This document shows, piece by piece, positions 1 through 7,875 of a stretch of 8,790 nt of DNA (within the stretch, counting starts at the first letter, position 1; the number at the start of each line of letters is the position of its first letter). The notes below the pieces were generated by a model. The model made no database searches, was not told where the DNA came from, and saw only the letters and a list, made by a program, of their open reading frames with translations. This stretch comes from Desulfuromonadaceae bacterium (GTDB lineage: Bacteria > Desulfobacterota > Desulfuromonadia > Desulfuromonadales > Geopsychrobacteraceae): positions 1 through 8,790 of the forward strand of contig DAOWKG010000281.1 in NCBI GenBank assembly GCA_030639985.1, in the 5' to 3' direction. The translations under genes were made by a program, and so were the position numbers.

Positions 1-71
1 CAGATTCGCTAAGAATTTGGCAACACCGGTTAACAACTTCAAGGTCACGGGGTTGCGCCCCCGCTCGGCAC

Positions 72-103
72 CTTACTCTTTTGTCATACCACAAAAGAGT
101 AAG
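72..103. repeat. Perfect 13-bp inverted repeat (hairpin)
   Basis: The arm CTTACTCTTTTGT at 72-84 is matched exactly by ACAAAAGAGTAAG at 91-103, leaving a 6-base loop (CATACC). A perfect 13-bp stem is unlikely by chance in so short a region. It has no run of T directly after either arm, so it does not look like a standard intrinsic terminator. Confidence 0.85.
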
Positions 104-217
104 CAGAAAAGGGTAACCGAACTCCTTGCCCGCCAATGGCTGGTTCCCTCCGTTTCACTCCGGCGGCATCACACGGGAACAATTCTATCGATTTATTTTT
201 GCAAGGTTTTGGTTTTT

Positions 218-252
218 TCGCCATTAGAGACGTTTACGTCCTCGTTAGGCGA
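218..252. repeat. Two-part stem-loop inverted repeat
   Basis: The outer arms TCGCC (218-222) and GGCGA (248-252) enclose inner arms GAGACGT (227-233) and ACGTC-C-TC (236-243) around a 2-base centre. The two stems are separated by a symmetric 4x4 internal loop (ATTA opposite GTTA). A second small palindrome, GCGAT-AA-ATCGC, overlaps its right end at 249-260, so two alternative folds compete for the same bases. Confidence 0.6.
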
Positions 253-402
253 TAAATCGCTCAACCAGTCTACCGTACGACTACTTTCTTCATGCCCATA
301 ACAATATCGAGGCATCGCAACGAAGCCGATAGCCATTCGCCAAATGCACCCTTAAAATGTCGTAGAATGACTTGAGAAAGAAATAAAAAAGAGTTTCTTT
401 TG

Positions 403-434
403 CTTCGTTTTCTTTGCGATCAAAGAAAATGAAG
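403..434 (-). terminator. 14-bp hairpin, possible terminator of the sensor kinase transcript
   Basis: CTTCGTTTTCTTTG at 403-416 pairs with CAAAGAAAATGAAG at 421-434 around a 4-base loop; 13 of 14 positions are Watson-Crick and one is a G-T pair. Read on the minus strand it lies about 75 nt past the kinase stop, and a run of six T follows roughly 11 nt after the stem. The stem is AT-rich and the T-run is displaced, so terminator function is uncertain. The hairpin itself is clear. A 6-bp hairpin (441-458, GTCGGT/ACCGAC) lies just before it on the minus strand. Confidence 0.4.
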
Positions 435-508
435 GCGGCTGTCGGTCCGCAAACCGACGGTTCTGGGCTGTTGTTTCACGAACCTCACCTGAGGACACTG
501 TTGATAAA

Positions 509-3283
509 TTAGCTTCCAAGAACACCGGTCAAAACCTTCTGCAAATCATCCAGCGAATACGGCTTGGTGATAATCCCCTTAAAACCGTACTCAGCATAAT
601 TGGCCATGACAGGATCTTCGGAATATCCACTGGAGACAATCGCTTTTACCTGTGGATCAATGGCCAGAAGTTTTCCAATGGTCTCCTCTCCGCCCATGCC
701 GCCGGCAATAGTCAGATCCATAATAACCGCATCAAAAGGCTCACCTGCCTGCATAGCCTGCTTGTACATCGCTATTGCGTTTTCACCATCAGCGGCAGTT
801 TCAGCCAAAAATCCGATTATTTTTAGCAGCTGTGAAGAAACCAGACGGATCTCCTTTTCATCATCCATTACAAGAATTCTGCCAGATTGATTTTCGATCA
901 CGAACTTGGTCTTCGCTGGTTCATTCCCTAGCAGTTGAGAAGTCTTGGCAGCGGGCAAATAAATAGTAAAGATTGCCCCTTCACCAACCCTTGATTCAAC
1001 ACTCAGACTACCACCATGCTTGTTAATAATAGAGTAAACCGTTGCCAAACCAAGACCGCTACCTGCCTGCTTGGTACTAAAATAGGGATCAAAGATCCGG
1101 TCAAGATATTCTTGTTCGATACCGGTTCCCTCATCTCGCACCGTAATCTTGACATATCGCCCGGCCGGGAGGTCAGGGAGCGAATCGGTCTCAAATTGAA
1201 CATTTTCGAGGCTAACGTACAAGTGCCCACCATCTGGCATCGCCTGATTGGCGTTAATAGTGAGATTGGAAATCACCTGTTGGCTTTGCCCCCGATCCAC
1301 ATCAGCCCACCATAAATCTTCCGCTTGGTCAAAAACCAGTTTCACATTACTGCCAGAAAGGTCAAAATCAACCACCTCTTCAACCAGTTGAGCGATACTG
1401 ACATTCTCCCTTATCGGCGCTCCCCCCTTGGCAAAGGTAAGCAGTTGCTTAGTCAAGCTGGTTGCCCTGCCCATGGTGGTTTCAGCACCATCAAGATACT
1501 TTATACTGGGGTGGTCTTCAGGAAGTTTCACCTTGGCCATGGAAATATTTCCAAACACTCCCATCAAGATATTATTAAAATCGTGAGCAATACCACCTGC
1601 CAGAGTGCCAACACTTTCAAGTTTCTCAATTTTTTGCAGGTCTTCTTCTACTTGTTTTTGGGCGGTAACATCTTGATGTATCAGGACAACCCGTTCAATT
1701 TTCCCTTTATTTCTTATTGGGAACGCCAAACATTTAATTATCCGCTTTCTGCCATCTTCGCCGATATCGGCAGGATCATATTCCAGTTCAGGCAAATCTA
1801 CTGTTTCCCCAGAAAAAACCTTTATAAATTGATTACGCCACTCTGTTCCCAGCAGGGATTTATCCTCCAAAGCATTATATTTACCGACGACATGAGAGAT
1901 GGAAGATTGCCATAACTCTTCCCACGCCTTATTGGCACTGATGGTAAGTCCATTTACATCAAAAATTTGGATAGAGAGGGGGGATTGCTCCATCAAAGTT
2001 CTAAAATATTGTTCACTTTGCCGCAAACTTTGCAGCAACGTGTTGGTATTTTCCGCCATCTGATCAAGTTCATCAAATTGGATCAAATCCTGATCAATCT
2101 CTTCACTTGAACTGGCGGCCTTATTGGACAATGAGATAAACAGGTTAAAATCATTGGTCAACCTTTGCCGTAAACTGCGAAACAGAAGCAGAAAAAAAAC
2201 AACAACTCCGACAACGATCATAATAAAATAGATTATTGTTGTTTTAATCTGCTGGTTTAATTCGGTATGCATGGCTGCGATTTCGTTTTCTACATCATCG
2301 AGATAAACACCAGCACCAATCATCCATTCCCAATCTTCAACCCCCCGGATAAAAGAAGTTTTTGTAACAACATGCTTACTAGATGGTTTGTTCCAGACGT
2401 AATAGATAAAGTCACCCGCTGGATTTTCAACTGCTTTTCTCTGTTCCTGTATAACTTTAACTCCGTTAGGATCAACAAGCTCCCAGATATTTTTTCCAAT
2501 TAACTGCCGTTGGGTATCGTTCATCAATGTTGTGCCGTCGTAGGTGACAACAAAGATATAGCCATCGGTGCCAAATCGTATGCTACTGATAGTTGTTAAA
2601 AGGTCTTCCTTTATCTGGGCTGCAACATTATCTACATACAAACCCGTTCCGACTGACCAATCGTAGAGATCAAGCTTCTTCACAAAAGTAATTTTCTTAT
2701 AATCCTGCTGCTGATCCGTATTTGGTTTTGGCCAGAAACCAACAGCATACCCTTCACCTTGATCTTGCAATAATTTCATTTCCTCCCTGACAACATACTT
2801 GCCCTTGGAATCTTGTAAATTGATGAAGTTTTTTCCTTCAAAAGCGGGGAAAGCTGGAGACATAACAATATCCGCTGATAATGTTTCGATGAAATAATAG
2901 CCTCTTCCTTGTTCAAACCTAATCGGGCGCAAAGCATTCAAAATCATCTGCTGTATTTCAGCTTTATTTTTACTGTTTTTGTTATGCTGATAAATATTTT
3001 GCGCGACAGCATAAGCCTCGTAAACCCGTGACTTGATCTTTTTTTTCGTCAGCTCTTCACTTTGGGCTTTTTTATGCTGAATCATCGCCACAACCCGATC
3101 AACTTCGCGCTTGATCAACTGCTTTTGTTGAGCAACGTAATCGGTACGCATCTGTTCGGTACGGGAATTGAGATCCAGATAAGAATTGACAATATCAATG
3201 GCAACGATACTTCCAGCCATCGCTACCAGAATGATAATCCCCCATACCTGAATTAGTTTTATAAAGCTGGATTTATTGTTCAT
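509..3283 (-). CDS. Membrane hybrid sensor histidine kinase (tandem Cache, PAS, HisKA, HATPase, receiver)
   Basis: A 924-residue two-component sensor of the inner membrane. Transmembrane helix 1 (about 13-32) and helix 2 (about 350-368) bracket a periplasmic region of about 315 residues. That region has two Cache-type modules, each ending in a W-x-x-G-x-G-x-Y motif (DWSVGTGLYVD near 208-218, WEWMIGAGVYLDD near 318-330), so it should bind a small extracellular ligand, possibly an organic acid. A HAMP-like linker (about 370-420) and a PAS domain (about 425-540) follow. The kinase core has the H-box AGGIAHDFNN (phosphorylated His567), an N-box around N673-N677, DEGTG at 717-721 and GSGLGL at 741-746. 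The C-terminal receiver (about 802-922) has acidic Asp807/Asp808, phospho-acceptor Asp856, Ser884/Ser885 and Lys907, so all key residues are present. The ATG start has GGGAG 10 nt upstream, a rather long spacing. No partner regulator is in the window. The gene looks AT-richer than its upstream neighbours. The ligand and output are unknown. Confidence 0.95.
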   Translation of the reverse strand: MNNKSSFIKLIQVWGIIILVAMAGSIVAIDIVNSYLDLNSRTEQMRTDYVAQQKQLIKREVDRVVAMIQHKKAQSEELTKKKIKSRVYEAYAVAQNIYQHNKNSKNKAEIQQMILNALRPIRFEQGRGYYFIETLSADIVMSPAFPAFEGKNFINLQDSKGKYVVREEMKLLQDQGEGYAVGFWPKPNTDQQQDYKKITFVKKLDLYDWSVGTGLYVDNVAAQIKEDLLTTISSIRFGTDGYIFVVTYDGTTLMNDTQRQLIGKNIWELVDPNGVKVIQEQRKAVENPAGDFIYYVWNKPSSKHVVTKTSFIRGVEDWEWMIGAGVYLDDVENEIAAMHTELNQQIKTTIIYFIMIVVGVVVFFLLLFRSLRQRLTNDFNLFISLSNKAASSSEEIDQDLIQFDELDQMAENTNTLLQSLRQSEQYFRTLMEQSPLSIQIFDVNGLTISANKAWEELWQSSISHVVGKYNALEDKSLLGTEWRNQFIKVFSGETVDLPELEYDPADIGEDGRKRIIKCLAFPIRNKGKIERVVLIHQDVTAQKQVEEDLQKIEKLESVGTLAGGIAHDFNNILMGVFGNISMAKVKLPEDHPSIKYLDGAETTMGRATSLTKQLLTFAKGGAPIRENVSIAQLVEEVVDFDLSGSNVKLVFDQAEDLWWADVDRGQSQQVISNLTINANQAMPDGGHLYVSLENVQFETDSLPDLPAGRYVKITVRDEGTGIEQEYLDRIFDPYFSTKQAGSGLGLATVYSIINKHGGSLSVESRVGEGAIFTIYLPAAKTSQLLGNEPAKTKFVIENQSGRILVMDDEKEIRLVSSQLLKIIGFLAETAADGENAIAMYKQAMQAGEPFDAVIMDLTIAGGMGGEETIGKLLAIDPQVKAIVSSGYSEDPVMANYAEYGFKGIITKPYSLDDLQKVLTGVLGS

Positions 3284-3318
3284 AAATATTCAACTCCCAT
3301 GACTTGCAACCTTAACAT

Positions 3319-3348
3319 ATTCTAAGATTTAGTCAATCAACCCACCAA
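3319..3348 (-). promoter_or_regulatory. Weak candidate sigma70-type promoter for the sensor kinase
   Basis: On the minus strand TTGGTG (3348-3343) and TAGAAT (3324-3319) are separated by 18 nt, and the -10 lies about 35 nt before the kinase ATG. An alternative pairing is TTGACT with TAAGGT at 16 nt. Just upstream is a direct repeat of CTGATG with a 9-bp period (3369-3364 and 3360-3355) that could bind a regulator. The 112-nt gap from the preceding gene makes a separate promoter plausible, but both elements match the consensus only partly. Confidence 0.3.
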
Positions 3349-3395
3349 TTTAAACATCAGCATCATCAGGCAAAAGCTGGATAGCTCATTTTATA

Positions 3396-4646
3396 TCAAT
3401 CTACAGTTTTAATATTACGAAAAGGACGATAAAGGGGGTCGCCGAGCAAAATCATTTGCCACGACAAGGTCTGGATACTAAAAAAATAACTCTCCACCAA
3501 CGTATAGTAGCCGTCGAGTAGAAATCTGAAAAAAAGTTCCGGCACGGGAAATCCCTGGACGTATGGCTCAGCTACAGGACCAACCGTTGCAGCGACCCCA
3601 TCCTCCAACATTCGCTTGCACCAGACCTGGCTGCCCTTCGTTTTCAGTGTAATCGCTTCGCTACTGGCGATATGGTAACCAACCGCACCCCGTTGCCATG
3701 CAAACGCATCAACATATTTTCCTAAACTGTACCAGCCGCAATAAAGTGCCGCTTGCGGCGCTTCACCCGGCTGCAACAACCGCTCCCGCTGATCAAGGTG
3801 TACCGGCAAAGAACTTAACTTATCGGTTAACTCTGCGGCTTTATGGATAGATGCATCGGCAGAGGCATAACCACTCAGATTGGTCTCTGTGGGCAACGGC
3901 CAGCGGGCATCAAAATACGCCCGCCCCTGTAATCTGTGTTGTTCGGCATACAAACTATCATCAATCATCCGTCGCACAATTTCCGGGGTTGATCCATCCA
4001 GCCGTGAGACAAATAGGATCTGCTCTTTTTTCAATGGGAGTTTTTCTAGCTGCTGCCTAAACCCGACAAAATATGGATTTAATTGCCAATTTTCAAGCGG
4101 GTAAGTTTTTATCAGTGCTAGAGATATTTCTGAATCGACTGCTGCCCGTTGATTAGTCCGGCCAAACTTAACAATTTGTTTGTTCAGCAGTTCCGATTTT
4201 CCCTGCCACTGTTGTTGTGCAGCTGTGGTCAGTTGCCGATTCTTCAACTGCCCGTCGATGCGTTTTTTGCGGTGCTGTAAATCTGCCAATTCAGCCATTT
4301 GTTGACGGGACAATTCGGGGGCAGCTACCCGCAAAGGAATCCCGTAAAAGAGGAGCAAACAACGAATTTTAGTCCCCTGATGGCTGTCTAAATACTGACG
4401 TAGTGGTTCCAGCAATTGTTGCTGATATTCCTTACGACTACAATCTTCGTCCTTGGTCATATTTACGGTCAGTAGATTAGTAGCTGGAATCTGGCGTTTA
4501 TCACGGTAATAATTAGCAAGGTCGGTACTAACGGGGAAATTTTTATTGACGATAAGGAGAATTTCATCGGCTTGCAAAGCAAAAGCAGGCTTAAAACCGG
4601 CAATAGTAAAGAAAAGCACGACTATAAGCAGGATGGATTTTACCAT
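3396..4646 (-). CDS. Exported TIGR03790-type protein of unknown function
   Basis: 416 residues with a clear Sec signal peptide: Lys3, a hydrophobic core at about 5-18, and a likely cleavage after Ala-Phe-Ala at 21-23. The mature part resembles the uncharacterised TIGR03790 family. It begins with a Q-x-D-E-I-L-L-I-V-N-x-N strand (25-36), then has FYGIPLRV (100-107), AVDSEISLAL (169-178), SRLDGSTPEIVRRMIDD (214-230), GWYSLGKYVDAFAW (304-317), GAVGYHIAS (320-328), GVAATVGPVAEPY (350-362) and a C-terminal LSWQMILLGDPLYRPF (394-409). Residues 109-160 form a charged, Gln-rich, probably helical insertion. The GDPLYRPF end and alternating strand pattern recall caspase/gingipain-like folds, but I cannot assign a catalytic dyad; Cys303 and His325 are only candidates. 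There is no C-terminal sorting tail or transmembrane segment, so a periplasmic or secreted location is likely. The ATG lies 2 nt after the rsmI stop with only a weak ribosome binding site, which suggests translational coupling. As I recall, the family is confined to exosortase-bearing genomes. Confidence 0.85.
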   Translation of the reverse strand: MVKSILLIVVLFFTIAGFKPAFALQADEILLIVNKNFPVSTDLANYYRDKRQIPATNLLTVNMTKDEDCSRKEYQQQLLEPLRQYLDSHQGTKIRCLLLFYGIPLRVAAPELSRQQMAELADLQHRKKRIDGQLKNRQLTTAAQQQWQGKSELLNKQIVKFGRTNQRAAVDSEISLALIKTYPLENWQLNPYFVGFRQQLEKLPLKKEQILFVSRLDGSTPEIVRRMIDDSLYAEQHRLQGRAYFDARWPLPTETNLSGYASADASIHKAAELTDKLSSLPVHLDQRERLLQPGEAPQAALYCGWYSLGKYVDAFAWQRGAVGYHIASSEAITLKTKGSQVWCKRMLEDGVAATVGPVAEPYVQGFPVPELFFRFLLDGYYTLVESYFFSIQTLSWQMILLGDPLYRPFRNIKTVD

Positions 4647-4648
4647 CG

Positions 4649-5473
4649 CTAACGCAGTTCCAAAGATTGTTTATATACCTCACTTCCAGACACACCAAAC
4701 TCTTTGGCAACTTGTTTGACAATTTCTTTCCAACTTAATTCGGTTTCTTGCCGTAAGCGCTGTAACGCTTCGACAATAGTGCCTTCAGGTTGACGTGGTG
4801 GTGCCGGAGCGAGCAACAAAACCAGTTCCCCCTTTACTGTGCTGGCAGCAAAATATTCCTGCGCTTCCCCGACCGTACCAGAGAACAATTCCTCATGACG
4901 CTTGGTCAGCTCCCGAGCAATGGCGATCTGCCGGTCAACACCACACACCATAGCAATATCTACCAAACATGCTGCCAATCGATGGGGAGCTTCATAACAG
5001 GCAACCGTGTCGGTCACATCTTTGACTTGTTGCAATACTTGGCAGCGTCCGTGAGTTTTAGCTGGCAAAAAACCGATAAATCGAAACGCATCGGTCGGTA
5101 GCCCAGAAATCGATAATGCCGCAACCAGTGCTGAAGCTCCGGGAACGGCAACCACATTAACCCCATGCTGCCGACAACTCGACACCAGACGATAACCGGG
5201 ATCGGCTATACACGGAGTACCGGCATCACTGATCAGTGCCAGCGATTCACCCGCTTGTAGCTTTGCGATAAGCTGCGGAGAACGCGATTTTTCATTATGC
5301 TCGTGGTAGGAGATCAGCGACGTATCAATCCCATAATGGTTAAGCAACTTGCGACTGTGACGGGTGTCCTCTGCCGCGATCTGGGCCACTTCCTGCAAAA
5401 TGCGCACGGCACGATAGCTGATATCTTCCAGATTACCAATCGGGGTAGCAACAACGTAGAGAGTACCACTCAC
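4649..5473 (-). CDS. rsmI: 16S rRNA (cytidine1402-2'-O)-methyltransferase RsmI
   Basis: A 274-residue cytoplasmic SAM-dependent methyltransferase of the tetrapyrrole-methylase fold. In characterised members it 2'-O-methylates C1402 of 16S rRNA in the decoding centre. Signature motifs in order: [12 protein letters not shown] (8-19), [11 protein letters not shown] (34-44), the SAM-site loop SDAGTP (82-87) followed by DPGYRLV, VPGASAL (110-116), FLPAK (135-139), YEAPHR (160-165), ARELTK (186-191) and KGELVLL (214-220). Residues about 235-274 form the C-terminal helical domain typical of RsmI. Length is normal. Translation starts at GTG (5473-5471), whose last two bases and the next two form the TGA of nadE (a GTGA overlap). 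GGAGG ends 7 nt before the start. This points to coupled translation with nadE. No key motif is missing. Confidence 0.96.
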   Translation of the reverse strand: MSGTLYVVATPIGNLEDISYRAVRILQEVAQIAAEDTRHSRKLLNHYGIDTSLISYHEHNEKSRSPQLIAKLQAGESLALISDAGTPCIADPGYRLVSSCRQHGVNVVAVPGASALVAALSISGLPTDAFRFIGFLPAKTHGRCQVLQQVKDVTDTVACYEAPHRLAACLVDIAMVCGVDRQIAIARELTKRHEELFSGTVGEAQEYFAASTVKGELVLLLAPAPPRQPEGTIVEALQRLRQETELSWKEIVKQVAKEFGVSGSEVYKQSLELR

Positions 5474-7437
5474 TCCAGCCCCTCCAGTTGCGCCAGCCAG
5501 AGATCAACTGCGGCATCACTCGGCATCCGCCAATCACCCCGGGGAGAAAGAGCTACGGTACCAACTTTTGGACCATCTGGAAGACAAGAACGCTTGAATT
5601 GCTGACTGAAAAACCGGCGGTAAAATTGCCGCAGCCATTGCAATAGTTCCCCACGGGTATAATCATCGGCAAAGGCGTACTTGGCAAGCATCAAAACCTT
5701 ACGGGGTTGAAAATGCATCCGCACCACCTGATAGAGGAAGAAATCGTGTAATTCATAAGGGCCAACCACCTGTTCGGTCAACTGCTCGATATTACCATCA
5801 GCATCGGGAGGAAGTAGTTCCGGCGAAACCGGAGTGGCACTAATATCGTGCAACACCTCGGTGGCACGATCACTGAATTCAGCCTCAGCACACCAATCAA
5901 CCAGATAACGAACTAATGTTTTCGGCACCCCGCAGTTAACCGCATACATCGACATATGATCACCGTTATAGGTACACCAACCGAGCGCCAATTCCGACAG
6001 GTCACCGGTACCAATAACCAATCCACTAACCTGATTGGCAACATCCATCAAAATCTGGGTTCGCTCCCGTGCCTGACTATTTTCATAGGTGATATCGTGA
6101 TCAGTTTCGCTATGACCGATATCACTGAAATGTTGCCGTACCGCCTTGTCGATATCGATCACCCGCAAATCGGCACCCAGCAACTTGGCCAGCTCTTCAG
6201 CGTTGCCTCGGGTACGCACGGTGGTACCAAATCCGGGCATCGTAATGGCGACAATACCGCGACGATCCAATCCCAGTTGGTCAAACGCCTTAACCGTTAC
6301 CAGCAACGCCAAAGTTGAATCGAGACCACCAGAAAGTCCGATAACAACAGTTTTACAACCGGTATGGTGGAGCCGCTTAATCAAGCCGCTGGTCTGCAAT
6401 TGGAAGACTTCTCGACACCGCGCGGCACGTTCGACATCATCGGGTGGAACAAATGGCGTTTTTGCAACAGTACGCTGCAATACCGCTACCGCTAACGGCT
6501 GCAATGGAAACGGTTGAATCCGGAAATCAACGGCAGATCGGCCACTACCAAAAGTACTGTTGCGCTGCCGTTCTCCCTGCAAGCGCTCAAGATCAACATC
6601 GGCGACAGCCAACTGGCTGGCAAACTGAAATCGTTCGGTCTCATTGAGAATCTGACCATTTTCAGCGATCAGAGAGTGACCCGAAAAAACCAGATCGGTA
6701 CTCGATTCATTTGGCCCGGCCGAGGCGTAAGCGTAAACAGCCAGACAGCGAGCCGACTGCGATGCTACCAACGCCCGCCGATAAGCTTGTTTACCAAGAA
6801 TTTCGGGGCTGGCCGACAAATTCAATAACAGGGTCGCTCCGGCAAGGGCCTGCGCCCCGCTCGGTGGGGACACCGACCAGGCATCTTCACAAATCTCGAT
6901 ACCAATCAGTGCAGCAGGAAAATCTTCGGCTTGAAACAACATATCGGTGCCGAAAGGAATACGTTGTTTTCCCAATTGGTAATAGCTACTGGTACCTTCT
7001 GAAGCGGAACTGAACCAACGTTGCTCGTAGAACTCACCACTATTTGGCAAAAATGTTTTTGGTACCAGACCACAGATTTTTCCAGCAGCGATAAAAGCAG
7101 CACAATTGAATAAACGCCCGGCAATCGAAATTGGTACCCCGACTACCAGAGCGATATCTATGGTAGCAGAGAATTCCGCTAATTTGAGCAATGCAGTGAC
7201 TACTTGCTGTTGCAGTTGGTGCTGATAAAATAAATCGGCGCAGGTATAGCCGGTCAGGCATAATTCAGGGAACAATACCAAGCGACATTGTTGTTGCTGG
7301 GCTATGTGAGCAACCTGACAGATTTCAGCAAGATTGAAATCGACATCAGCAACCCTTAGTTCTGGGCTGGCTACCCCAATCCGCAACATCCCGAAAGCAG
7401 CTAAATTAACAGATTTTTCTCCATCTTGCCTCGACAT
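5470..7437 (-). CDS. nadE: Glutamine-dependent NAD+ synthetase
   Basis: A 655-residue two-domain enzyme that makes NAD+ from deamido-NAD+, ATP and ammonia, with the ammonia released from glutamine. The N-terminal nitrilase-type glutaminase (about 15-285) has the Glu-Lys-Cys triad in FPELCLTGY (Glu58), VPKTFLP (Lys127) and EICEDAW (Cys183). The C-terminal synthetase (about 335-655) has the ATP-pyrophosphatase P-loop SGGLDS (369-374), [12 protein letters not shown] (476-487) and the closing motifs QFKRS, LPDGPKV and LSPRGDWR. Size and layout match the long type known from Mycobacterium tuberculosis, not the short ammonia-dependent form of E. coli. I chose the ATG at 7437 because GGGAG lies 5 nt upstream. 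A GTG at 7494 would add 19 residues unlike the family, and the ATG at 7389 has no comparable ribosome binding site. It follows yraN by 72 nt and overlaps rsmI by 4 nt. Confidence 0.96.
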   Translation of the reverse strand: MSRQDGEKSVNLAAFGMLRIGVASPELRVADVDFNLAEICQVAHIAQQQQCRLVLFPELCLTGYTCADLFYQHQLQQQVVTALLKLAEFSATIDIALVVGVPISIAGRLFNCAAFIAAGKICGLVPKTFLPNSGEFYEQRWFSSASEGTSSYYQLGKQRIPFGTDMLFQAEDFPAALIGIEICEDAWSVSPPSGAQALAGATLLLNLSASPEILGKQAYRRALVASQSARCLAVYAYASAGPNESSTDLVFSGHSLIAENGQILNETERFQFASQLAVADVDLERLQGERQRNSTFGSGRSAVDFRIQPFPLQPLAVAVLQRTVAKTPFVPPDDVERAARCREVFQLQTSGLIKRLHHTGCKTVVIGLSGGLDSTLALLVTVKAFDQLGLDRRGIVAITMPGFGTTVRTRGNAEELAKLLGADLRVIDIDKAVRQHFSDIGHSETDHDITYENSQARERTQILMDVANQVSGLVIGTGDLSELALGWCTYNGDHMSMYAVNCGVPKTLVRYLVDWCAEAEFSDRATEVLHDISATPVSPELLPPDADGNIEQLTEQVVGPYELHDFFLYQVVRMHFQPRKVLMLAKYAFADDYTRGELLQWLRQFYRRFFSQQFKRSCLPDGPKVGTVALSPRGDWRMPSDAAVDLWLAQLEGLE

Positions 7438-7447
7438 ACCAACTCCC
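7438..7447 (-). promoter_or_regulatory. Ribosome binding site that decides the nadE start
   Basis: GGGAG at 7447-7443 on the minus strand sits 5 nt before the ATG at 7437. It is the only good Shine-Dalgarno sequence among the possible nadE starts (7494 GTG, 7437 ATG, 7389 ATG). Confidence 0.75.
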
Positions 7448-7509
7448 GTTTCAATTCCAAGTTCCGGTTTTAAAATCAACCTCAAAAACCACACTCATGC
7501 CAACACTAC

Positions 7510-7875
7510 TCACAGCGAAAAAGCATCCTCAATATGAGTTATCTGTGGTGCCGTATTACTCTGACACAGAATTGCGACAACATCAAATCGTGGCTGCAAT
7601 TTTAACTTGCTATGATTTTGCAGATACCATTGTGCCGTACGCAGAATTTGCCGCTGTTTATGCGGCCCCACAGCTTCCTGTGGCGTACCAAAGGCGGTGC
7701 TGCGTCGGGTTTTAACCTCAACAAAAATAATGAAGTGGCGGTTTTTAACAATGATATCAATTTCACCAACCGGAGTGCGAAAATTACGTTCGACAATTTT
7801 CATCCCCAAATGGCGAAAGTATTCAACTGCCTGTTGTTCCCCCCAGGCACCCAAGGTCAATCGAGCCTCAGTCAA
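7510..7875 (-). CDS. yraN: YraN family (UPF0102) putative endonuclease-like protein
   Basis: About 121 residues of the small YraN/UPF0102 family, with a PD-(D/E)XK nuclease-like fold resembling archaeal Holliday junction resolvases. The family's biochemical role is not settled. Visible motifs are LGAWGEQQAVEYF (8-20), VGEIDII (36-42), FVEVKTRRS (51-59), EAVGPHKQRQI (67-77) and PRFDVVAI (95-102). Putative active-site residues are Asp40, Glu53 and Lys55, with Glu13 perhaps contributing. The start is uncertain. I use TTG at 7875 because it gives the family-like beginning M-T-E-x-R-L, and it overlaps the rnhB stop by 8 nt. TTG at 7860 has a better-spaced TGAGG (5 nt) and would give 116 residues. 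GTG at 7902 or ATG at 7944 would overlap rnhB by 35 or 77 nt and add residues that are unlike the family. Next to rnhB is a usual place for this gene. Confidence 0.9.
   Translation of the reverse strand: MTEARLTLGAWGEQQAVEYFRHLGMKIVERNFRTPVGEIDIIVKNRHFIIFVEVKTRRSTAFGTPQEAVGPHKQRQILRTAQWYLQNHSKLKLQPRFDVVAILCQSNTAPQITHIEDAFSL

Larger units (their letters stand above)
1..490. repeat. Hairpin-rich non-coding stretch, probable dispersed intergenic repeat
   Basis: About 500 bases without a credible gene, downstream of the sensor kinase stop codon. It contains at least five inverted repeats: 48-63 (GC-rich 5-bp stem), 72-103 (13-bp perfect), 218-252 (12 bp with an internal loop), 403-434 (14 bp with one G-T pair) and 441-458 (6 bp). 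A further pair of 6-base arms, GTTCCC at 143-148 and GGGAAC at 175-180, could close a larger loop. The possible reading frames are short, lack a convincing ribosome binding site and resemble no family I know. The hairpin density and the CTTTT/AAAAG-rich arms recall repeats scattered between genes of many Gram-negative genomes. That identity is inference, because only one copy is visible here. A structured RNA or the remnant of a small mobile element are alternatives. The boundaries given are approximate. Confidence 0.45.

Noticed and set aside
17..301. Plus-strand 94-residue open frame in the hairpin region
   Set aside because: It has no ribosome binding site, runs straight through the 13-bp palindrome, has no recognisable domain and is the type of frame that repeats produce by chance.
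485..496. Short palindrome CCTCACCTGAGG near the kinase stop
   Set aside because: Only five base pairs with a 2-base centre and no T-run on either side, which is too weak for a terminator.
1325..1915. Plus-strand 196-residue open frame antisense to the sensor kinase
   Set aside because: It lies wholly opposite the PAS/HisKA coding region, whose motifs are clear on the minus strand. Its composition shows no domain and it has no promoter or ribosome binding site.
3283..3300. Tiny open frame (six codons) overlapping the kinase start
   Set aside because: Its ATG consists of bases just before the kinase's own GGGAG sequence. It is too short to assess and is most likely chance.
7438..7494. Longer nadE N-terminus from GTG at 7494
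   Set aside because: The extra 19 residues do not resemble NadE proteins, and the start has no ribosome binding site, unlike the ATG at 7437.
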